Assembly (NCBI GenBank): GCA_002482705.1
Contig: DLGM01000095.1
Span: 260-5,873, forward strand
Reading direction: 5' to 3'
DNA length: 5,614 nucleotides
Origin: Cyanobacteria bacterium UBA7694
Lineage (GTDB): Bacteria; Cyanobacteriota; Sericytochromatia; UBA7694
Under the pieces are notes generated by a model. It was given only the letters and a program-made list of their open reading frames with translations. It ran no database searches and was not told where the DNA came from. Shown in pieces: positions 1 to 5,203 of this stretch; position 1 is the first letter of the stretch, and every line of letters begins with the position of its first letter. The position numbers were made by a program, and so were the translations under genes.

Positions 1-513
1 ATTGGGGAGATGGTCAAGCATCAGGCTTTTGAGTGCCGCCTGGGTGCGCGATCCGACAATGCCGTCAATGCCGGTTGGATGGCCCGCATAACGGATATTT
101 TTACCCGCTGCAGCTAAAAAGGACTGGACCTTTTGAATGTCAGCTTTGCTGGTACGGCCTGTGGCCGCTTTTTCCAGGGCAGCGATTGCAGCGTCACCCT
201 CAGGCAGGGCTTTCAGGGCGGCTTTTAATTCGGGGCTGCGCTGCAGTACCCGGCCAAAAGTGGCCAACCCCTGGGGGTTTTTAAGCAAGGTATTCAGCTC
301 AGAGGCCGTCAAAGCGACAGGGGCCGTTGCCGCCAAAGCAGTGGCAACGGCAGGCACATCACTGGCAGGCGGGGCTGTCGTCTTCACCCCATCTGGAGCA
401 GCGGTCGGGGCTGCCGCCGGAGCAGGCGATGAAGACGGGGGAACCGCCGCAGCCGCAGGCTGGGTGCCAGCAGCGGGAATCACCGTGAGCGGGGCCGAGG
501 GAATACGCGTCAT
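1..513 (-). CDS. Pro/Ala-rich protein with peptidoglycan-binding-like domain (3' end cut by window edge)
   Basis: The frame is open from an ATG at 511-513 to the window edge (171 codons, no stop), so the C-terminus is missing. Residues 1-68 are a low-complexity Ala/Pro/Ser/Thr stretch, probably disordered. Residues 69-118 look helical and Leu/Ala-rich. Residues 122-171 resemble a PG_binding_1 repeat: an ADIQKVQSFL helix, then GIDGIVGSRTQAALK (149-162), the typical G-x-D-G-x-x-G-x-x-T-x-x-A-L signature of domains that bind peptidoglycan. No signal peptide or lipobox is visible; the N-terminus begins directly with the polar/Pro-rich part. The protein may therefore act inside the cell, leave by a non-Sec route, or have a further domain (for example a hydrolase) beyond the edge. 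The start is supported by an AAAGGAA ribosome-binding site 7 nt upstream. It lies downstream of the subtilase gene on the same strand but has its own candidate promoter. The reading frame is certain; the domain call is fairly sure; the overall function is unknown. Confidence 0.8.
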   Translation of the reverse strand, partial: MTRIPSAPLTVIPAAGTQPAAAAVPPSSSPAPAAAPTAAPDGVKTTAPPASDVPAVATALAATAPVALTASELNTLLKNPQGLATFGRVLQRSPELKAALKALPEGDAAIAALEKAATGRTSKADIQKVQSFLAAAGKNIRYAGHPTGIDGIVGSRTQAALKSLMLDHLPN

Positions 514-520
514 AAACAAG

Positions 521-527
521 TTCCTTT
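521..527 (-). promoter_or_regulatory. Ribosome-binding site of the peptidoglycan-binding-like gene
   Basis: On the minus strand this reads AAAGGAA, 7 nt before the ATG at 511-513. It decides the start of the gene, which otherwise lacks a recognisable N-terminal signal. Confidence 0.7.
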
Positions 528-547
528 ATGCAGGGGCATCTGTATTC

Positions 548-576
548 AGTATAGCCAGTCGAGCCCCGGATCTGAA
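548..576 (-). promoter_or_regulatory. Candidate sigma70 promoter for the peptidoglycan-binding-like gene
   Basis: On the minus strand a TTCAGA box (571-576, 4 of 6 matches to TTGACA) lies exactly 17 bp before TATACT (548-553, 5 of 6 matches to TATAAT). The transcript would start near 541 and carry a leader of roughly 28 nt that includes the AAAGGAA site. A short inverted repeat (CTGAA, 4-nt loop, TTCAG; 572-585) overlaps the -35 box and could be an operator or chance. Inferred from consensus only. Confidence 0.45.
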
Positions 577-612
577 GCGTTTCAGCCCCTGAACAACGGG
601 GAAATCAAAGGC

Positions 613-1887
613 CTAGAGAATGGCGCGCGGCGCATCCACCAGCCCATGACCAAAGCGCTCATCAAAACCAGGGGCTCCCAGGTCACGGGCAGTGCCTTCG
701 AGGCGGGCTTTGATTTCCGCTGGCGTCAAGTTGGGGTGACGGCTCTTCATCAGGGCAACCACACCCGCTACCATCGGGGCAGCCATCGAGGTGCCGTCCA
801 TGAAGTCATATTCATTCATATAGCCTTCAGCAGAGGTCATATAAACACTTTGCATCGGCATGGTTGAAAGGATTTGGCTACCGGGAGCCACCACTGACAT
901 CCATTTGCCGTAGTTCGAGAAATTGGAGAGGTTACGGGTTTGGTCAACGGAACCCACAGCAATGACACCGGGGTAAGAAGCGGGATAACGCAGAGCATTG
1001 GTCGACTCGTTACCCATGGCAACAATCACGCTGACATTGCGGGCCAAAGCATATTTAATGGCGCGCTCCAACGTTTCTTGGGGGGCTTCGCCGCCCAGGC
1101 TGAGGTTAATAATATGGGCCCCATTATCCACGGCCCAAACCACGCCGGTAGCGACGCTGAAACCATCACCACCACCTTCAGAGTTGAGGGCTTTAATGGG
1201 CATAATCCGGCAACGGGGAGCGGTGCCCGCAATCCCGGTGCGGTTATCGGTAGCGGCAGCGGCAATCCCGGAGGCGTGGGTACCGTGCCCATTGTCGTCC
1301 TGGGGCGGTTGACCGGGAGAGAGCACATTGAAACCGGGCACCAGCTTATCCCGCAGGTCGGGGTGAGTCATGTCGATGCCCGTATCTACCACAGCAATCA
1401 CCACCCGGGGATCTCCCAAAGTGATGTCCCACGCTTTGCCCATCCCAATCATGCCCAAGCCTTTTTGATCAGCTGAACGGGGGTCGTTGACCACAAAACG
1501 GGTACGGAAGGTGACGTTGGGTTCAGCATATTCCACAACTGGGTCTGCTTTCAGGGTCTGCATCACCTGCTGGGAGGAAAGCTGGGGATTGTGCTGGACT
1601 AAAATCGCGCCCAGAGAAGACGTTTTGAGCACGCGCACGCCATAACGCGCGGAGAAGCCACTCACCAGGGCATTGGAAAGGGGTTGGCGGAATTTGACCA
1701 CCAGTTGGCCAGGTAAAGTAGTGCTGCGACGGGAAGCAGCATTCACGGTACGGGGGTTGTAAGACTGATTGGAACTGGATGGGAGACTGACGCTCAGTTC
1801 GGGGGAAGTATAACCGCAGCCCACCAGGGAAAGGGCAACGAGGCCAAGGGCCAAGGTTTTTGAGAGGAGAGTTTGCTTTACAGTCAT
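613..1887 (-). CDS. Lipoprotein subtilisin-like serine protease (peptidase S8)
   Basis: This is a complete 424-residue secreted protease that cleaves peptide bonds through an Asp-His-Ser triad. Residues 1-23 form a lipoprotein signal peptide with lipobox LVGC; Cys24 would be lipidated, and Gly at +2 does not suggest inner-membrane retention. Residues 25-57 are a Ser/Asn-rich tether. Residues 58-127 (from GQLVVKF to VEYAEPNVTF) resemble the fervidolysin-type N-terminal prodomain that folds and inhibits the enzyme. The catalytic domain spans about 145-424: Asp168 in VVDTGID, His201 in NGHGTHASG, oxyanion Asn293 in AMGNES, and Ser367 in DGTSMAAP. All key residues are intact and the length is normal for the family. 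The ATG at 1885-1887 is chosen over an in-frame TTG ten codons upstream because it has AAGGAG 7 nt before it and gives a standard signal peptide. Transcription is probably separate from the glycosyltransferase operon 89 bp upstream. The substrate is unknown; it may process other surface proteins or scavenge peptides. Confidence 0.95.
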   Translation of the reverse strand: MTVKQTLLSKTLALGLVALSLVGCGYTSPELSVSLPSSSNQSYNPRTVNAASRRSTTLPGQLVVKFRQPLSNALVSGFSARYGVRVLKTSSLGAILVQHNPQLSSQQVMQTLKADPVVEYAEPNVTFRTRFVVNDPRSADQKGLGMIGMGKAWDITLGDPRVVIAVVDTGIDMTHPDLRDKLVPGFNVLSPGQPPQDDNGHGTHASGIAAAATDNRTGIAGTAPRCRIMPIKALNSEGGGDGFSVATGVVWAVDNGAHIINLSLGGEAPQETLERAIKYALARNVSVIVAMGNESTNALRYPASYPGVIAVGSVDQTRNLSNFSNYGKWMSVVAPGSQILSTMPMQSVYMTSAEGYMNEYDFMDGTSMAAPMVAGVVALMKSRHPNLTPAEIKARLEGTARDLGAPGFDERFGHGLVDAPRAIL

Positions 1888-1894
1888 GGGAGCG

Positions 1895-1900
1895 CTCCTT
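1895..1900 (-). promoter_or_regulatory. Ribosome-binding site of the subtilase gene, inside a palindrome
   Basis: The minus strand reads AAGGAG, 7 nt before the ATG at 1885-1887, which fixes the start of the protease. Its GGAG is half of a perfect 10-bp palindrome GGAGCGCTCC (1889-1898) that reaches almost to the start codon. Confidence 0.8.
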
Positions 1901-1933
1901 GTGTCATCTCTACGCAATTCAGCTTACAGGATT

Positions 1934-1939
1934 ATTATA
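1934..1939 (-). promoter_or_regulatory. Candidate -10 box of the subtilase gene
   Basis: A perfect TATAAT is present on the minus strand between the end of the glycosyltransferase operon (1977) and the protease start (1887). The transcript would begin near 1927 with a leader of about 40 nt containing the AAGGAG site. No good -35 box is seen 16-18 bp upstream and there is no extended TG, so it may need an activator or be weak. Confidence 0.45.
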
Positions 1940-1976
1940 GCCGTGAACAGCCTCGACTTGCCGGATTTTAAACGAT

Positions 1977-2813
1977 TTATAACCCAAAATTATCTCGAAT
2001 TAAATCCTGTTGGTAATCATGCAGGCGCTGCTCCCAAGCTTGGGCAGCCAAGGGGCTACAGACACAGCGCACCGCTTGTGCTGGCGCCCGGTGGGTCGGG
2101 AAGGGATAGATTTTTCCCCGAGGCAAGAGATGAAAGGGCTCGCTCAGCGGATGGGGCTGATGCTCCCCCCAGGCTTCTAAGGTGAAATGAATCGGATATC
2201 CTGCTTGACAAGCCCGCCAAGCAAAATCGAGGTCCTCCCCTCCCCAACCCACAAAATCTTCATCAAAGCCCTGTAATGCATAATAATCACGGCGTTGCAG
2301 GGCAAAATTGCCGCTCCAGGCATTTTCGTGGGGGGAAGTTAGCAATCGTGGCTGCGGGTATAAATGGCCCTGATCATCTAAGAAACGGGGATCCGCCCAC
2401 TGGATTTGAGCCCTCGGCAATAATAAAGAGGATGCTCGCCAATCGCGCTGATGAGAGCCAAAATAGCCATACCACAAACCACCTTGAGGCATCACCTGTG
2501 CATAAGCGGCCAAACCACCGGGGCACAGCAACACATCACTGTCGACAAAAACCAGCATTTCCCCTTGGGCATGGCGTACGCCCAGATTGCGCGAACGGCT
2601 GACACAGCGGTCATTGGGACGCCACACATAACGCAACGATAAGAGGCTCGCAAAATCAGCACACACCGCTTCCGCGCCTGTTGAGCCATCATCGGCTACC
2701 ACGACCTCAAAAGGGAAATCGGTTTGCTGCTGAGCCAACAGGGTTAAACACCCGCGCAGATTGGCTTCACGCCCTGGCGAAGTACAGACAATCACCGAAC
2801 ATTTCGGATTCAT
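1977..2813 (-). CDS. Glycosyltransferase family 2 with galactosyltransferase-type C-terminal motif (downstream paralogue)
   Basis: A 278-residue cytoplasmic GT-A fold enzyme predicted to transfer a sugar from a nucleotide-sugar donor to a growing glycan. It has the family 2 start (SVIVCTSPGREANL, 6-19), ADDGS at 40-44 for nucleotide binding, RSRN at 73-76, and the metal-binding DSD at 91-93. The C-terminal half carries WSGNFAL (166-172) and GFDEDFVGWGGEDLDF (182-197), the signature of the Glyco_transf_7C domain of galactosyl- and N-acetylgalactosaminyl-transferases and chondroitin-synthase-like enzymes, then WGEHQPH (215-221) with histidines suited to the metal site. No membrane segment is seen. 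Its ATG overlaps the stop of the upstream paralogue by 4 nt, and no clear Shine-Dalgarno sequence precedes it, so translation is probably coupled. It is the last gene of the three-gene operon. The two paralogues share motif order and spacing but diverge after residue about 225. Donor and acceptor cannot be told from the sequence. Confidence 0.9.
   Translation of the reverse strand: MNPKCSVIVCTSPGREANLRGCLTLLAQQQTDFPFEVVVADDGSTGAEAVCADFASLLSLRYVWRPNDRCVSRSRNLGVRHAQGEMLVFVDSDVLLCPGGLAAYAQVMPQGGLWYGYFGSHQRDWRASSLLLPRAQIQWADPRFLDDQGHLYPQPRLLTSPHENAWSGNFALQRRDYYALQGFDEDFVGWGGEDLDFAWRACQAGYPIHFTLEAWGEHQPHPLSEPFHLLPRGKIYPFPTHRAPAQAVRCVCSPLAAQAWEQRLHDYQQDLIRDNFGL
2810..2813 (-). other. ATGA stop/start overlap between the two glycosyltransferase genes
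   Basis: On the minus strand the TGA stop of the upstream paralogue (2810-2812) shares bases with the ATG of the downstream one (2811-2813). With no obvious Shine-Dalgarno sequence for the second gene, termination-reinitiation is the likely way it is translated, which would keep the two enzymes in similar amounts. Confidence 0.85.
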
Positions 2814-3661
2814 GAACCGGGCTGAAGCTGCTGCAAAAAGAAGGGATCATGGGGCATATAATGTTCATAAATAGCCGTCGTGAGCTGATTCAGCGGCTCA
2901 GCACTCTGGAAAATCTGGACGGTATAAGGAGCCGGAGTGTAATGGCTTTGGTAGCGGTGCCCCGACGGGTGACCTCCCTGATGAAAAACCTCATCAACAG
3001 CATGCACCTGGTGCTCACCCCACGCATCCACCACAAAATGGATTTGGTAACCTTGGCGAATCAGGCGATCCGCAAAATCTAAGTCTTCGCCCCCCCAACC
3101 GACAAAACCCTCGTCAAAACCGTTGACCTGCTGATAAGCAGCGCGATGCAGAGCAAAGTTGCCACTCCAAGCCCACTCGTGGGGAAAACGCAAGAGATTT
3201 GGAGCGGCGGTCAGACCCTGGCGGGTATAAATTTCGTAGCGCTTGTCGCACCAGTGTACCGCGCGACCCGGTACCAGCACAGAAGTGGATTGGTAGTCGC
3301 GGTGATAGCCATAATACCCATACAGGGCATAATTGGGTTTCATAAAGAGATGGTCAGCATAGGCCTGTAAAGCACCTGGATGCAACAGGATATCCGCATC
3401 AATAAAGACCAGTTGTTCGTACTGAGCCGCCTGAGCGCCTTGATTGCGCGAGCGGGCCACACACTGATCTGCAGGCCGCCACAGGTGCTGAAGGGTTCCA
3501 GATTCCCAACTTTGGCAGATCAGAGCACAACCGCTAGAACCGTCATCCACAACGATCACTTCAAAGGGAAACAACGTATTTTGCCGTGCTAACTGGGCCA
3601 GACAATAGCGCAGGTTCTCCTCTCGTCCGGGAGAGGTGGCAACAATTACGCTCAGCGCCAT
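2810..3661 (-). CDS. Glycosyltransferase family 2 with galactosyltransferase-type C-terminal motif (upstream paralogue)
   Basis: A 283-residue GT-A glycosyltransferase, cytoplasmic, with no membrane segment. In order: SVIVATSPGREENL (4-17), VDDGS at 38-42, RSRN at 70-73, metal-binding DAD at 88-90, WSGNFAL (165-171), GFDEGFVGWGGEDLDF (181-196) and WGEHQVH (214-220). The last block matches the Glyco_transf_7C domain that binds the acceptor sugar in beta-1,4-galactosyltransferase-like and chondroitin-synthase-like enzymes. It is clearly a paralogue of the gene directly downstream, with shared blocks along the first 225 residues, while the tail (about 226-283) is different and rich in His, Tyr and Gln. 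Its ATG lies 4 nt after the stop of the 136-residue gene upstream, again without a strong Shine-Dalgarno sequence, which argues for one transcript and coupled translation. It is probably active, since all motif residues are present. The sugar donor is unknown; Gal, GalNAc or a related sugar is suggested only by family. Confidence 0.9.
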   Translation of the reverse strand: MALSVIVATSPGREENLRYCLAQLARQNTLFPFEVIVVDDGSSGCALICQSWESGTLQHLWRPADQCVARSRNQGAQAAQYEQLVFIDADILLHPGALQAYADHLFMKPNYALYGYYGYHRDYQSTSVLVPGRAVHWCDKRYEIYTRQGLTAAPNLLRFPHEWAWSGNFALHRAAYQQVNGFDEGFVGWGGEDLDFADRLIRQGYQIHFVVDAWGEHQVHAVDEVFHQGGHPSGHRYQSHYTPAPYTVQIFQSAEPLNQLTTAIYEHYMPHDPFFLQQLQPGS

Positions 3662-3665
3662 GGGA

Positions 3666-4076
3666 TCAGAGCAACAGCAGAACCCGGTCGGCGTTCTGAA
3701 GTTTATCGAGATCGGTGTACAGCCAGCTATTGATACGCTTGGTAACGCGCAAGGGTTCAGCCAATTTAGTGCAATCTTCGAGGGTGAGGACGATATACGT
3801 CACAGGCGTATCCCGATACTGAGGGTGGCCCACAGGAAAGATATCACGGCGCTGTTTTTGTTCGGCTTTCACAATCTTGAAATAACAGTTGACGCTACCG
3901 CGTTGCAGATAGGGTGCAAAATATTCAAACTTATCAAGGGAGAACCGGTCCGGCATACTGGGACAATAAAACAGCGGCTGAGGGTCATTGACCAAATAGT
4001 GAACCTGAGACAGGCTTGTAGTGGCACCAATCAAGACCAGGGGGGATGCATAAGGTTCGGCAGTGGGCTTCTTCAT
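3666..4076 (-). CDS. Hypothetical protein, first gene of the glycosyltransferase operon
   Basis: A 136-residue protein that I do not recognise. It has no signal peptide, no membrane segment and no repeat, so it is probably cytoplasmic. The middle (about 62-98) alternates strand-like segments (VNCYFKIVKAE, TYIVLTLED) with a basic turn KQKQRRD-like region at 71-78; the end (about 112-136) reads as a basic strand followed by YTDLDKLQNAD and a run of leucines. This layout loosely recalls small PUA/ASCH-like beta-barrel proteins, but that is an impression, not an identification. The start at 4074-4076 is backed by GGAGAGG at 4081-4087, whose GGAG core is 7 nt away. It is the only gene of this operon with a good ribosome-binding site and sits just below the operon promoter. 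The tight 4-nt spacing to the first glycosyltransferase suggests a shared process or a shared regulation. The reading frame is judged real because of the ribosome-binding site, promoter and operon position. Confidence 0.75.
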   Translation of the reverse strand: MKKPTAEPYASPLVLIGATTSLSQVHYLVNDPQPLFYCPSMPDRFSLDKFEYFAPYLQRGSVNCYFKIVKAEQKQRRDIFPVGHPQYRDTPVTYIVLTLEDCTKLAEPLRVTKRINSWLYTDLDKLQNADRVLLLL

Positions 4077-4080
4077 GGGA

Positions 4081-4087
4081 CCTCTCC
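4081..4087 (-). promoter_or_regulatory. Ribosome-binding site of the operon's first gene
   Basis: The minus strand reads GGAGAGG, with the GGAG core 7 nt before the ATG at 4074-4076. It is the only clear Shine-Dalgarno sequence found in the three-gene operon. Confidence 0.65.
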
Positions 4088-4103
4088 GGGAAATGTCGTT
4101 GGA

Positions 4104-4112
4104 ATTATACCA
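4104..4112 (-). promoter_or_regulatory. Extended -10 promoter of the three-gene glycosyltransferase operon
   Basis: The minus strand reads TGGTATAAT: a perfect TATAAT (4104-4109) with the upstream TG of an extended -10 element. The transcript would start near 4097, giving a leader of about 20 nt that contains GGAGAGG. No good -35 box lies at the normal distance; that space is occupied by the -10 element of the opposite promoter. Confidence 0.65.
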
Positions 4113-4122
4113 TTCTCAACGG

Positions 4123-4131
4123 TGCTATAAT
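4123..4131 (+). promoter_or_regulatory. Extended -10 promoter of the propeller/lipoprotein genes
   Basis: TGCTATAAT is a perfect extended -10 element. Transcription should begin at about 4138-4139, only about 3-4 nt before the chosen ATG at 4142. No TTGACA-like box is seen 16-18 bp upstream, as is common for extended -10 promoters. Confidence 0.65.
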
Positions 4132-4141
4132 GTTCTCTGCC

Positions 4142-5200
4142 ATGAAAACTTTCTCTTACCTTGTCGTCACAATCACCCTGTGCTTGCTTGCACCTATGGC
4201 CAAAGCAGCTCCTCTCAAGCCTTCACAGCAATTGCGTGACGTGAGCGGTCGGCTCAGTTTCCACCGTGCGGGTCAACATGTCGCCATCACCAATGGCCCC
4301 GAATGCCAAATCTGGAATCTCAAAAACAACCAAAAGCTAAAAACCATCACCACCAACGAGCCCTTGGTGGGGTCCAATTATTCCGCCGATGGCCGCTATT
4401 TGGTCGTGGCCACCAACGGCGAGTACACCCTCTGGAATACCGCCAACTATCGCCCCCTGCGCGTGATTAAAGACGCCCCTCAAGCAATGGCTCATCAACC
4501 CTTTTCGATTAGTCCTGACGGGCGTTTTTTAGCCGTAGGCAAATTGCGCAATAACCTCGATTACCCCGATGGCCAACAGCCTTATAACCTCACTTTTAGC
4601 GTCCACCTCTGGAACACCCAAACCGGAAAAAAAGTAGCAGCCATGGATGTGGCGACGATCTCCAACACAATGCCTGGCCATCCTCCAGCGCGCGAAGTGG
4701 CTTTTCATCCCTCCGGTGATTATCTGGCCGCAGTCATTGACCCGGAGCAGAGCGAATCACGGGTGCACACCTTAAAAATATTCAATCTGCGCACTGGACG
4801 CTGGGCTTGGTCTTTGCCCGGTGCTCCCCCCTTGAGCTACAGTACCAACGGCCAATACCTGGCCTTTACCAGCCCCACGGCCCTGCGCCGAGGGGGCAAA
4901 AGCCAATGGCGCGTGAAACTCTGGAACTTGTGGGCCCATCGCTTTCGTACCCTCTGGCCAGCCCCTTTGGAAGAATATGCGCTGAGCCCGGATGGCCGAT
5001 GGCTGGTAGGTCGTTATGTGAGCGAAACGGTGCCTCGGGGCGAAGCACCCGTGCGCCTCTTTCACACCTCAAGCCTGCAACCAAGCCGAACCTTCAGTGA
5101 CGAAACCACGGGCTTTTGTTTTCACCCTCAGAGCTCTATACTAGCGGCCAATAGCCTCTATTTAGGCCGGGCCTCTTTTGGCCTGTACCATTTACCCTAA
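4142..5200 (+). CDS. Secreted WD40-like seven-bladed beta-propeller protein
   Basis: A 352-residue exported protein. Residues 1-22 are a Sec signal peptide (basic start, hydrophobic core, likely cut after AKA at 20-22). The rest is made of WD40-like repeats. Blade-closing strands ending in a W-N/F-N type pair and followed by a turn are seen at QIWNL (56-60), TLWNT (96-100), HLWNT (155-159), KIFNL (212-216), KLWNL (259-263), RLFHT (305-309) and GLYHL (347-351). Turn motifs of the S-x-D-G-R type lie at 81-85, 124-128 and 282-286, with variants near 190, 235 and 329. Seven closing strands fit a complete seven-bladed propeller, usually a scaffold for binding proteins or ligands rather than an enzyme. 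The ATG at 4142 is preferred because it starts directly with the signal peptide; the in-frame ATG at 4130 lies inside the -10 box and a farther one at 4046 would run into the opposite gene. No Shine-Dalgarno sequence is visible. A lipoprotein gene follows after 3 nt, probably in the same operon. The binding partner is unknown. Confidence 0.88.
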   Translation: MKTFSYLVVTITLCLLAPMAKAAPLKPSQQLRDVSGRLSFHRAGQHVAITNGPECQIWNLKNNQKLKTITTNEPLVGSNYSADGRYLVVATNGEYTLWNTANYRPLRVIKDAPQAMAHQPFSISPDGRFLAVGKLRNNLDYPDGQQPYNLTFSVHLWNTQTGKKVAAMDVATISNTMPGHPPAREVAFHPSGDYLAAVIDPEQSESRVHTLKIFNLRTGRWAWSLPGAPPLSYSTNGQYLAFTSPTALRRGGKSQWRVKLWNLWAHRFRTLWPAPLEEYALSPDGRWLVGRYVSETVPRGEAPVRLFHTSSLQPSRTFSDETTGFCFHPQSSILAANSLYLGRASFGLYHLP

Positions 5201-5203
5201 GCA

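Larger units (their letters stand above)
4104..4131. repeat. Inverted repeat formed by two back-to-back -10 elements
   Basis: ATTATACCA (4104-4112) and TGCTATAAT (4123-4131) are inverted copies matching at 8 of 9 positions, separated by a 10-bp spacer (4113-4122). Each arm is the extended -10 element of one of the two divergent transcription units. Confidence 0.75.

Noticed and set aside
137..592. Plus-strand 151-codon open frame rich in Ala/Gly
   Set aside because: It is the antisense shadow of the Ala/Pro-rich minus-strand gene (1-513), whose frame shows a peptidoglycan-binding signature and a ribosome-binding site.
572..602. Possible terminator between the subtilase and the peptidoglycan-binding-like gene
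   Set aside because: Only a 5-bp stem (CTGAA/TTCAG) and a 4-bp CCCC/GGGG stem are present, and neither is followed by a T-run on the minus strand.
940..1476. Plus-strand 178-codon open frame
   Set aside because: It lies entirely opposite the subtilase catalytic domain, whose triad and motifs are intact; no ribosome-binding site or recognisable domain.
1888..1917. Ten-residue N-terminal extension of the subtilase from a TTG start
   Set aside because: It would place charged residues before the signal peptide and has no ribosome-binding site, while the ATG at 1885-1887 has AAGGAG at ideal spacing.
1977..3661. The two glycosyltransferases as a single frameshifted or split gene
   Set aside because: Each has its own complete set of N-terminal and C-terminal motifs, so they are two full-length paralogues rather than halves.
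3636..4130. Plus-strand 164-codon open frame opposite the 136-residue hypothetical gene
   Set aside because: The minus-strand frame has a good ribosome-binding site, a promoter and operon spacing; the plus frame has none and would end across the divergent promoter region. Since the minus protein is itself unknown, some doubt remains.
4046..4141. Longer N-terminus for the propeller protein (ATG at 4046 or 4130)
   Set aside because: The first start overlaps the opposite gene and lies upstream of the promoter; the second is inside the -10 box. Neither has a ribosome-binding site, and the ATG at 4142 begins a clean signal peptide.
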